Below are positions 1 through 5,219 of a stretch of 6,191 nt of DNA, in pieces; position 1 is the stretch's first letter; every line of letters begins with the position of its first letter. The notes beneath the pieces were generated by a model that worked only from the letters and a program-made list of their open reading frames with translations, ran no database searches and was not told the origin of the DNA. The stretch spans positions 1 through 6,191 of the forward strand of contig JAKAPU010000159.1 in NCBI GenBank assembly GCA_021806865.1, written 5' to 3'. The stretch comes from an archaeon. GTDB taxonomy: Archaea > Thermoproteota > Nitrososphaeria > Nitrososphaerales > CADDZS01. The position numbers and the translations under genes are program-made.

Positions 1-194
1 GCTCCAGAGCGCCCAGCAACTAAGACGTTCTCGTTTTCCTTCCTCTTGATGTAACTAACTGGATCAATTCGTGTTTCTTGAGCTCTTGTCGGGCGTTGAA
101 ATTCAGCATATTCCCTTTGTTCATGGTCGGACTTTAGAGTGTAGTAGCCAATGAAACCAATAAACTGGTCTTCTTTGTGCTGCACTTGAGCCAT
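1..194 (-). CDS. Partial P-loop ATPase, N-terminal 64 residues only (3' part outside window)
   Basis: The minus strand has an open frame from ATG at 192-194 running off the window edge. The protein begins MAQVQHKEDQFIGFIGYYTL and its last readable residues are NVLVAGRSGA, which is how a Walker A motif (GxxxxGK[ST]) begins; the GK[ST] would be the next codons beyond the edge. A stop codon (TAG, 204-206) lies four codons upstream in frame, so the ATG is the natural start. A P-loop about 60 residues from the N-terminus, after a short polar lead, is seen in HerA/FtsK/VirB4-like pumps carried by archaeal plasmids and viruses, but too little is visible to choose a family. The gene diverges from the regulator at 614 and is probably element cargo. 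Seen: frame, start and half of the Walker A. Inferred: ATPase activity and mobile-element role. Confidence 0.72.
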   Translation of the reverse strand, partial: MAQVQHKEDQFIGFIGYYTLKSDHEQREYAEFQRPTRAQETRIDPVSYIKRKENENVLVAGRSG

Positions 195-214
195 GATGTC
201 TCTAATGCCTGATG

Positions 215-227
215 AAATATGCTTTAA
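215..227 (-). promoter_or_regulatory. Weak TATA-like element for the leftward ATPase gene
   Basis: On the minus strand this reads TTAAAGCATATTT. Its centre lies roughly 25-30 bases upstream of the ATG at 194, the spacing expected for a leaderless or near-leaderless archaeal transcript. It departs from the TTTAWATA consensus, so the call rests mainly on position. Confidence 0.3.
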
Positions 228-262
228 CCTTGCTTGTTTTTGAGAAATTCGGAAAACCTTGG

Positions 263-460
263 CGACACCCCCTAACACCCCCCTTAAACCCGCGAGCAAG
301 ACCAGCCGACACCCCGAGCGAGCGACAGCGAGCGAAGCCCTTAGGGTGCGAGGAGCGAACGGAGCGAGTCGGAAAAGAGGGGGAGGAGCGAAGCGGAAGG
401 GGTGAATTTTCCGACGTAGCGGAGAGTAGGGACGAAGCAGGGAGGCGGCTGGTCTTGCGA
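263..460. repeat. Strand-asymmetric C-rich then GCGA/purine-rich repeat block in the divergent intergenic region
   Basis: The block has two halves. At 263-315 it is C-rich, with three copies of ACACCCC(C) at 265, 275 and 309; the 9-mer CGACACCCC occurs at 263-271 and 307-315. From 316 to about 445 it is mostly purine on the plus strand, with GCGA at 318, 322, 328, 332, 348, 355, 364 and 388, and more at 292 and 457. GAGGAGCGAA is repeated exactly at 350-359 and 383-392. The base composition is clearly richer in G+C than the genes on either side. A plus-strand open frame crosses it (212-502), but its Arg/Pro/Glu-rich translation looks like a by-product of the repeats. Possible roles are a replication origin or iteron region of the integrated element, a structured RNA, or a miniature repeat element; none is proven. 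Confidence 0.7.
296..458. repeat. 13-bp perfect inverted repeat enclosing the GCGA block, with a nested 9-bp inverted repeat
   Basis: GCAAGACCAGCCG at 296-308 is matched by its exact reverse complement at 446-458. Nested inside, GTCGGAAAA at 368-376 pairs with TTTTCCGAC at 407-415 around a purine-rich loop of 30 bases. Together they would allow a long-range closing stem with an internal hairpin if transcribed, or a cruciform-like element in DNA. No function is known. Confidence 0.7.
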
Positions 461-544
461 GCAGTTGCCCAGGAACAACTACATCCCGAATGTGCTGAAT
501 AACTCTATGTCTTTAGTCTTAATATTTCTCACGCTTATCCAGTG

Positions 545-585
545 AGACACAGGTTTCTGTGTGTCTGTGATAACCTTATAGACAC
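545..585. promoter_or_regulatory. Cluster of AGACAC half-sites, candidate operator of the RHH regulator
   Basis: AGACAC occurs at 545-550 (plus), 561-566 (minus, read GTGTCT) and 580-585 (plus). The first two overlap a perfect hairpin, ACACAG-GTTT-CTGTGT (547-562), and the third overlaps the putative TATA box of the gene at 614. Ribbon-helix-helix proteins commonly bind short repeated half-sites at their own promoters, so autoregulation by the downstream product is a reasonable inference. Confidence 0.4.
574..581 (+). promoter_or_regulatory. TATA-like element of the RHH regulator gene
   Basis: CCTTATAG is centred about 36 bases upstream of the ATG at 614. That would place transcription start near 603-605 and give a leader of about ten bases. 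It is a partial match to the archaeal TATA consensus. A second AT-rich candidate, CTTAATATTT, lies further upstream at 518-527. Confidence 0.35.
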
Positions 586-613
586 TGCCAACACAGTAAA
601 ATAACGAGATAAA

Positions 614-1255
614 ATGCCGAATATCACAGTATCCGTTCCAGACGAGATGAAACTTTCACTTGAAGCACATCCCAACATCAACTGGTCAGAAGAAGCTAGG
701 CGTGCCTTTGCTTCGAAACTTGAGGAACTTTCAAAGGAAGAACAGAAAGGCGAAACCGTGCAGAAGTTGGAGGAGGCACTCAGACCCGTCAAGTCGAACA
801 GAGAAATGGAGATCCAAACAAAGAAGCAAAACGAGACCTCTAGATTTGTAAGGAAATGGGGAAAGCCTGAGGCATCTTCCGGCTTCGCGACTGAACAAGA
901 ACCGTACATCTACCTTTCAAAATACATCAACATTCCGTTGTCAAAGGGAATGGCAAGCAGGATGAAGATAGTAAATCAAAAGAATGTGGAAAAAACGTAC
1001 TCCTCATCCTGGAAAATCTCCGACTCAAAGAACTGGAGTCCTGAAATGAACGACTTGATGCAAGCATTCAAGTCAATAGGATTCAAAGTAAACGAAAGGG
1101 AACTCGGCGGCGAAGAACTTGGGTTATTTCTATATCCAGAGGGCACAACTTCCCAGCGCAGGGAATTCGTAAGGAACTTTAGAGGGACAGCATACGGACT
1201 CTTCGCCTTCGATGAAGAGGATATGATATACTTGGGTAACAGGAACAAAAATTGA
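614..1255 (+). CDS. Ribbon-helix-helix (CopG/Arc-type) DNA-binding protein with unknown C-terminal domain
   Basis: The 213-residue protein opens with MPNITVSVPDEM, a short beta strand ending in a V/IPDE turn, followed by two helices with NWSEEARRAF at residues 23-32. This is the pattern of archaeal RHH regulators and VapB-like antitoxins. Residues 35-65 are charged and probably helical. From about residue 90 to the end lies a globular region I do not recognise, with KNWSPEMNDLMQAFKSIGFK and a final stretch containing FRGTAYGLFAFDEEDMIYLG. Plain RHH antitoxins are usually under 100 residues, so this is a two-domain regulator or a partner-binding protein. ATG at 614 is the first start after an in-frame TAA at 602-604. 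The next gene follows within about 35 bases and is probably co-transcribed. No obvious toxin is adjacent. DNA binding and autoregulation are inferred from the fold. Confidence 0.75.
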   Translation: MPNITVSVPDEMKLSLEAHPNINWSEEARRAFASKLEELSKEEQKGETVQKLEEALRPVKSNREMEIQTKKQNETSRFVRKWGKPEASSGFATEQEPYIYLSKYINIPLSKGMASRMKIVNQKNVEKTYSSSWKISDSKNWSPEMNDLMQAFKSIGFKVNERELGGEELGLFLYPEGTTSQRREFVRNFRGTAYGLFAFDEEDMIYLGNRNKN

Positions 1256-1288
1256 TTATGTCGCGAGAATAAAACGCTAAGGGTAAGA

Positions 1289-1415
1289 GTGACTGATTAC
1301 GCCAAAGTGGTATATTCATGACAAGTGGGCGCAAAAGTTTGGTGTAGACAAAGAAATTAGCAGGGAAGTCAATGACATTATTGATTTCCCTCAAAAGTAT
1401 CTTGAAGGGAGCGGT
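1289..1415 (+). pseudogene. 5' coding extension of the next gene, separated from a GTG start by an apparent +1 frameshift
   Basis: The frame of the following gene stays open back to 1293 (stop TGA at 1290-1292) and encodes protein-like sequence, including WYIHDKWAQKFGV and IDFPQKYLEG, but contains no ATG, GTG or TTG before 1416. In another frame, GTG at 1289 starts V-T-D-Y-A-K-V and hits a stop at 1319-1321. Dropping one G of the GG pair at 1309-1310 joins the two as VTDYAKV-YIHDKWAQK, a convincing N-terminus, and gives a 196-residue product. This suggests a one-base insertion in the gene, or a sequencing or assembly error. Initiation at a non-standard codon (CTG 1293 or ATT 1296) is a less likely alternative. 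Confidence 0.5.
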
Positions 1416-1880
1416 TTGGAAATGGGACACGATGAGTGGCGGAAGAGCAAGGCTGGGCTGACAATGTTACGGTCATTGGTCCTACAACAGTTAGGCGAGC
1501 AAGGAATCTTGGCTGCTGACTTGCACAACACGCTTGACTATCTCGACGCTATTTCTAATCCTAATGTAAGGGGACGAATGTTTGCATTTGCAAGAAGCGC
1601 ATTGGGTCAATACGGGAGACGCGGTGTCGTTTACAGGAATACCGATGTTCATTGGCAGGGTGAAGATAGTGCTAGAGGAAAGGTTATTCCGGCAGTTGCT
1701 GAAAACATAGGACGTGAATTGAGAGGTAAGAAGTTCTCCCAGTTGGTAGCTGATAAGGAGGTCTTGAAACAGGAACTCTTGGAAAAAATGAATGATATGG
1801 GAGTGGAACTAAGTGTCAGGGATTTTGTGCTGTGGAATTTTTCAGAAATACTTGTCGATATTATTCAGTCTCGTGCCTAA
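1416..1880 (+). CDS. Unknown His/Asp-rich, mainly helical protein (probably lacks its true N-terminus)
   Basis: This 154-residue frame has TTG at 1416 as its only conventional start. I do not recognise the family. It has paired His/Asp positions: GHDEW at 4-8, LHNTLDYLD at 36-44 and HWQGED at 79-84, plus IHDKW in the upstream open extension. Such pairs in helical context recall HD-domain metal-dependent phosphohydrolases, but order and spacing do not let me assign that fold. The C-terminal third is charged and predicted helical (around VLKQELLEKMNDMG). Because the upstream sequence in the same frame reads as protein, the real N-terminus is probably at 1289 and the TTG start an artefact of a frameshift. 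It lies between the RHH regulator and the zinc-ribbon gene on the same strand, so it is likely element cargo. Confidence 0.6.
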   Translation: MEMGHDEWRKSKAGLTMLRSLVLQQLGEQGILAADLHNTLDYLDAISNPNVRGRMFAFARSALGQYGRRGVVYRNTDVHWQGEDSARGKVIPAVAENIGRELRGKKFSQLVADKEVLKQELLEKMNDMGVELSVRDFVLWNFSEILVDIIQSRA

Positions 1881-1888
1881 CCATCATT

Positions 1889-1963
1889 ATGACCAAACCA
1901 ATTAAGTTGCAACTAAATGAAGCATCAAATTCTGAGAGTAAAAGTGAGCCAAAGCATCTTTGA
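1889..1963 (+). CDS. Possible 24-residue peptide (doubtful)
   Basis: ATG at 1889, eight bases after the preceding stop, opens MTKPIKLQLNEASNSESKSE and ends at TGA 1961-1963. The peptide is polar and Ser/Glu/Lys-rich with no recognisable motif. Another frame continues to TAA at 1998-2000 and would add about 15 residues if a frameshift were present. It may be a real micro-ORF in the cargo operon or chance; I see nothing else in 1881-2020. Confidence 0.15.
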   Translation: MTKPIKLQLNEASNSESKSEPKHL

Positions 1964-2020
1964 CAGTAGAGAATGTTACCTTAACGTCTTGTTCTCATAA
2001 GAAAAAGTGAACCCAACGAC

Positions 2021-2359
2021 ATGAAAGACTCGTCTTCTGAAGTTTCAAGCACTCTTTGGATGAAAAACCATATCCTGAAAATTCGAATAAGCTCAAGCGG
2101 TGTAGATAAGACAAGAGAGTATCTTTGTGACGGTTGTAATGAGGTCTTCAAACCGACAACGGAAGGAGTCTACTGGTTCAATGCACTCGTCGTTCGGAAA
2201 GCTACGAAAGTGTCTGAACTGTTCTGTGATAACTGTATCGAGGAATCAAGAAGAGTGGGCAAGCATTGGAGAAAGCTTCCCATACTCACTGATGATCAAG
2301 TTCCGAAGAAAGAAAGACAGTTGGTCAGAAGAGCTGTAGTAGGTATTAACTATGAGTAG
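2021..2359 (+). CDS. Small zinc-ribbon-like protein, four-cysteine
   Basis: This 112-residue protein has two CxxC knuckles, CDGC (Cys36/Cys39) and CDNC (Cys69/Cys72), 29 residues apart. That arrangement can hold one zinc ion in a treble-clef or zinc-ribbon fold. The region between contains GVYWFNALVV; the tail is basic (SRRVGKHWRKLP, KKERQLVRRAV), which would suit nucleic-acid binding. ATG at 2021 is used here; Met14 (2060) is an alternative start that keeps both knuckles. No specific family is recognised. It is convergent with the integrase gene, whose stop codon lies 66 bases further on. The gap holds a weak GAAAA/TTTTC dyad (2378-2393), not enough to call a terminator. Zinc binding is inferred from the cysteines. 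Confidence 0.65.
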   Translation: MKDSSSEVSSTLWMKNHILKIRISSSGVDKTREYLCDGCNEVFKPTTEGVYWFNALVVRKATKVSELFCDNCIEESRRVGKHWRKLPILTDDQVPKKERQLVRRAVVGINYE

Positions 2360-2425
2360 TATGTTTCTTTGAAGCGTGAAAACTGTCATTTTCCCATCAC
2401 GTGGTAATTAGCAACGCCCTATTTC

Positions 2426-4114
2426 CTATCGTTCGTCTGTTATCTTGTCCTTCAGGGGTTCTACGCGTCTCATGACAAAATCGCCCGATTTCAGTTCTAG
2501 AATTGGCTCATAACCGTTATCCATGAACATTTGTAATTCTTCAGCCTTGACTTGAACTCGTGCTTTTGAGAATCGCTCCTCAAGAGTATATTTGATCTCA
2601 TCATTCTTTGGGTCTGCCTGAACATTTCTGACAACGTCGTTTGGATTGTGTTCCTTCTCTAGATGGTCTGTGAAATCTTCTAGTGATGTGTATTTTGTCT
2701 TGAAGGTCTTAAACTCCTGTCTGACAAATTCCATCAGTTCTTGCTGCGTTTTGATTGGTTGTTGTTGTAGTCTCTTTTTCATTTCGTCTTTTTCTTGGTC
2801 AGAAAGGAAAGGCATCATTTCTATATTGATTAGAGTCTGCGCAATTCTTTCGGCAATCAGGTCGGTTGGCTCTGCAAAAATCGTAAGATACTTTTCCGCA
2901 GCCCGATAGAGTGATTGTCTCTCTTCAAGTGGTTTTCTGCTGTATGTTTGCCAGTACTCACTGTGCCCCATCCATGTTCGCGCTGTAGCATGATCTACTC
3001 CGACAGCTTTGGTTGCCCAAGATAAGAAAAACTTGCGTGTCAATGTTCGTAGAGAGATTGAAAGCATGTTTCTACCCGTTACTGCTAATTTCCGCACAGA
3101 GTAGATGTTTTTGCGCCCGAACTCTACATCTTTCTCTGCGATTGAAAGTATCAGTTTGTGAAACGCTCCGCTTAAATTTGCTGATTCCTTCAAAGCAACC
3201 GTTCGCTGATATTCATCATCACTAATAGATTCGTACCTCTTTTCATTGTTGAACACGAAGGCGAGCGGATTGTTCCAATCAACACCGCGCTTTACGTACT
3301 CCCATGCTTCTTTTGTGAAGAAACTCTCAATATTCGTACCAGTTTTGGCTCTGATAGATGTGATTCGAATGGGGCCTTCGTCAAAATGAATGTTCCTGAC
3401 GCGTAAGCTTACCAAATCAATCGGATTCATGCCCGACGAGAGCATCGCGAGCAAGCGGCGTTTATGCCAGTATTGTGCATGACTGACAATTAGACGAACA
3501 TCTTCGTGGTTCAGAGGAATGTCTCGGGCTTGACCTCGTTTAGGGAGTCCTGCAATGTCGCGCTTCACATCATCGGAGTGAATTTCAGCGTACTCTAAAG
3601 CTCTGATGTATTCGCATAGCAGCCCATACCTTCCTATTGCTGTATTTGCAGCAAAGCCAATTTCGTTCTGCCAATCCACATATTGTTGGATTATGCGAAT
3701 AGCGTTTCTCTTGCTCTGGTACATGTCCCTCTCTACTACTATTCTTTTCCTGAGTTCTTGTTCTGGCTTTAGCAGGTCTTCTTTCTTCGCATTCTTTAGT
3801 TCGCTAAATCCGAAAAAATAGCACAGGGATTTCAAAAATGCAATGTAGTTGCTGACTGTACCACTTTTCTTACTCTTGCCAAAACCACGCCGAAGCCATG
3901 TAGTAGTAAGGGATTTGGTACTGACGAGATACTGATACAGTTCGTAGTACTCCTGCGATAAACCGATGGGCATTTGTTGAGATGTGACTGTACCATTTTG
4001 AATTTCTGGATGCCTCTCCAAAAATTGCTTGCGTGGACCGGTTCCAGAAGTTCCGTTAGGGTGAGGGCTATTCTCATCGGTGTGAAATTGTCCGTCTTTT
4101 CCTCTGAAAGTCAA
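2426..4114 (-). CDS. Archaeal tyrosine recombinase / integrase with long C-terminal extension
   Basis: This 562-residue protein should carry out site-specific integration and excision of the element. Residues 1-50 are a polar lead; about 55-190 match a SAM-like core-binding domain (around GTVSNYIAFLKSLCYFFGF, 85-103); about 200-410 form the catalytic domain. Visible catalytic-region motifs are the beta-hairpin Lys257 (RAKTG), Arg360 in TLTRKFF, MGHS with His384, and the probable nucleophile Tyr391 in QTYSRKP, followed by the archaeal-type A.KYLTI. Box I reads SSGMNPIDLVSL: the usual Arg is Asn230. The HxxR box has Thr357 instead of His. Residues 415-562 are a charged tail ending with KAEELQMFMDNGYEP and a SGDFVMRR motif, as I recall from thaumarchaeal integrases. 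The start is TTG (4112-4114): an in-frame TAG lies two codons upstream, and a TATA box at 4145-4152 fits. The next Met is residue 48. It points away from the rps30e/pyr operon at the element edge. Confidence 0.9.
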   Translation of the reverse strand: MTFRGKDGQFHTDENSPHPNGTSGTGPRKQFLERHPEIQNGTVTSQQMPIGLSQEYYELYQYLVSTKSLTTTWLRRGFGKSKKSGTVSNYIAFLKSLCYFFGFSELKNAKKEDLLKPEQELRKRIVVERDMYQSKRNAIRIIQQYVDWQNEIGFAANTAIGRYGLLCEYIRALEYAEIHSDDVKRDIAGLPKRGQARDIPLNHEDVRLIVSHAQYWHKRRLLAMLSSGMNPIDLVSLRVRNIHFDEGPIRITSIRAKTGTNIESFFTKEAWEYVKRGVDWNNPLAFVFNNEKRYESISDDEYQRTVALKESANLSGAFHKLILSIAEKDVEFGRKNIYSVRKLAVTGRNMLSISLRTLTRKFFLSWATKAVGVDHATARTWMGHSEYWQTYSRKPLEERQSLYRAAEKYLTIFAEPTDLIAERIAQTLINIEMMPFLSDQEKDEMKKRLQQQPIKTQQELMEFVRQEFKTFKTKYTSLEDFTDHLEKEHNPNDVVRNVQADPKNDEIKYTLEERFSKARVQVKAEELQMFMDNGYEPILELKSGDFVMRRVEPLKDKITDER

Positions 4115-4144
4115 TGGCTAACGCTAGAATGGTTCATATCGGTC

Positions 4145-4152
4145 TATATAAA
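4145..4152 (-). promoter_or_regulatory. TATA box of the integrase gene
   Basis: On the minus strand this is TTTATATA, a full match to the archaeal TATA core, preceded by GAGGC in the BRE position. Its centre is about 34 bases from the TTG at 4114, placing transcription start near 4120-4124 and giving a leader of under ten bases. This supports the TTG start and shows that the integrase has its own promoter rather than relying on the pyrDK-rps30e transcript. Confidence 0.7.
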
Positions 4153-4175
4153 GCCTCAGTTATTGGATAAATTTC

Positions 4176-4343
4176 TCAAACATTAATCCAGTTCTGTCCT
4201 GGTTTCCTCTTTTCGGAATATCGCTTTACAAAAGTGCGCCTGTTTCGTTCCTTCGGAATCGGGCCCACTCTGACCCTTCCCTGCAATTTTGGCGTCTGTG
4301 ATCTCACTTTTCCAGCCTTTGTCAAAGAACCGTGGGTTGGCAT
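4176..4343 (-). CDS. rps30e: Small-subunit ribosomal protein eS30 (S30e)
   Basis: This 55-residue protein begins MPTHGSLTKAGKVRSQTPK, the signature N-terminus of archaeal and eukaryotic S30e. A basic tail with KERNRRTFVKRYSEKRKPG follows, and the end is QNWINV. It is a component of the 30S ribosomal subunit near the decoding region and is found in TACK archaea and eukaryotes but not in bacteria. Archaeal S30e proteins are about 50-65 residues, so the gene is full length. ATG (4341-4343) follows the pyrK stop TAG with no gap, so it is translated from the pyrDK transcript, possibly by coupling; AGTGA five bases before the ATG is a modest ribosome-binding site. Its 3' end lies 61 bases from the integrase start and contains a candidate recombination site. 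Identity is by recognition of the conserved N-terminus. Confidence 0.93.
   Translation of the reverse strand: MPTHGSLTKAGKVRSQTPKLQGRVRVGPIPKERNRRTFVKRYSEKRKPGQNWINV
4185..4205. other. Candidate integrase crossover site in the 3' end of rps30e
   Basis: AATCCAG (4185-4191) and CTGGTTT (4199-4205) are inverted 7-mers matching at six of seven positions around a 7-base spacer, TTCTGTC. This is the general layout of tyrosine recombinase core sites, with two arms and a 6-8 base overlap. It lies beside the integrase gene and inside the terminal codons of a core gene, where archaeal elements can insert without harm. The second att copy was not found in this window. This is a hypothesis. Confidence 0.25.
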
Positions 4344-5219
4344 CTAGTTCACTGGATTACTCCTATCTCCATTGCCTTTAAGCCTTGTCGTCCTTGGATA
4401 TCTGAGCACTAGGCGACCCGCCTTGTCCCTGAACTTTAGTCCGAATTCGGAACTTATCTTCTCGAGTTTTTCATTGTCAAGGACGGGCCCATCTTTGCAT
4501 AACACAATGTCCCCTATACTGCAGCTCCCGCATATTCCTATGCCACATTTCATTATGCGTTCAAGGCTGAACTGAACCCGAATCTGGCGCTCTTTCGCGA
4601 TCAAATAGAGGGCACGCATCATGAGCTCCGGGCCGCACGCGAAAATCACATCCGGTTTCTTTCTTTCTATGACTTCCAAAGCCTGTTTGTGCGCAAGCCC
4701 CTTGAATCCGAAGGAACCGTCATCAGTTGCAGGATACACGTTCTCCTTTCCCAGCAACCGCCTAGCCTTGCCGACGAATGGTAATTCTGGCTTTGATTTT
4801 GCGGCTATGACCATTGAGACATGGGTTTTAGTCCTTGTAAGAAGTGAGGCAAGTGAAATCATTGGTGCTATGCCTGTTCCCCCTCCAACCATTAGTACTC
4901 TCTTTGAGGATTTAGGCAGCGAAAACGGGACTCCATAAGGCCCTCTCACTCCAATGCGATCTCCCGATTTTGATTCGTAAAGGGCCTTCGATCCTTCACC
5001 CATTGGCTTGACGACGATGCTGGATTGATTTCTTCCGTAGCTCAATGAAACGCTCATTGGGAATTCTCCAACTCCTGGGAGCCAGACCATTACGAATTGA
5101 CCTGGCCCGGCCGAACATGAAAGAGCATCTTCGAAGACGAAGGTTCGTATGTTGACCGATTCTTGTACGACTCTTGAGATGTTTGTTGTCCTGATTATGT
5201 CAATTGTGGGCAGCGCCAA
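4344..5219 (-). CDS. pyrK: Dihydroorotate dehydrogenase electron-transfer subunit (FAD / 2Fe-2S)
   Basis: PyrK passes electrons from dihydroorotate, taken by PyrD, through a [2Fe-2S] cluster and FAD to NAD+ in pyrimidine synthesis; the complex is cytosolic. The 291-residue protein has the ferredoxin-reductase layout: an FAD-binding barrel with FPMSVSL (53-59) and VRGPYG (91-96), a nucleotide-binding domain with VGGGTGIAPM (111-120) and FACGPELMMRAL (193-204), and a C-terminal cluster motif with Cys225, Cys230, Cys233 and Cys241 followed by KDGPV. All four cysteines are present. The start is TTG at 5217-5219: a stop codon directly precedes it in frame, no ATG or GTG follows for many codons, and GGAGATGA lies just upstream. 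It overlaps the pyrD end by 20 bases and abuts rps30e. The tail after about residue 270 is basic and variable. Confidence 0.95.
   Translation of the reverse strand: MALPTIDIIRTTNISRVVQESVNIRTFVFEDALSCSAGPGQFVMVWLPGVGEFPMSVSLSYGRNQSSIVVKPMGEGSKALYESKSGDRIGVRGPYGVPFSLPKSSKRVLMVGGGTGIAPMISLASLLTRTKTHVSMVIAAKSKPELPFVGKARRLLGKENVYPATDDGSFGFKGLAHKQALEVIERKKPDVIFACGPELMMRALYLIAKERQIRVQFSLERIMKCGIGICGSCSIGDIVLCKDGPVLDNEKLEKISSEFGLKFRDKAGRLVLRYPRTTRLKGNGDRSNPVN

Noticed and set aside
263..460. CRISPR array
   Set aside because: The repeats are short, irregularly spaced and purine-biased, without uniform repeat-spacer units.
212..502. Plus-strand open frame of 96 codons
   Set aside because: It runs through the GCGA repeat block; its Arg/Glu/Pro-rich translation follows from the repeats, no motif is present, and a near-leaderless start here would overlap the divergent ATPase promoter.
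535..909. Minus-strand open frame of 124 codons opposite the RHH gene
   Set aside because: Ser/Phe-rich translation typical of an antisense shadow of a charged protein; the plus-strand RHH motif is clear.
1179..1430. Minus-strand open frame of 83 codons over the regulator end and the frameshifted region
   Set aside because: No motif, and the plus strand in the same stretch encodes protein-like sequence continuous with the 1416-1880 gene.
2360..2425. Terminator between the convergent zinc-ribbon and integrase genes
   Set aside because: Only a 5-bp GAAAA/TTTTC dyad and short T-runs are visible; not enough to call a terminator on either strand.
4038..4060. GGTTCCAGAAGTTCC resembling a tRNA T-arm near the integrase
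   Set aside because: It is within the integrase N-terminal coding region, no acceptor or anticodon stems can be drawn around it, and no tRNA gene was recognised anywhere in the window.
4621..4938. Plus-strand open frame of 105 codons inside pyrK
   Set aside because: Antisense shadow of a well-supported pyrK.
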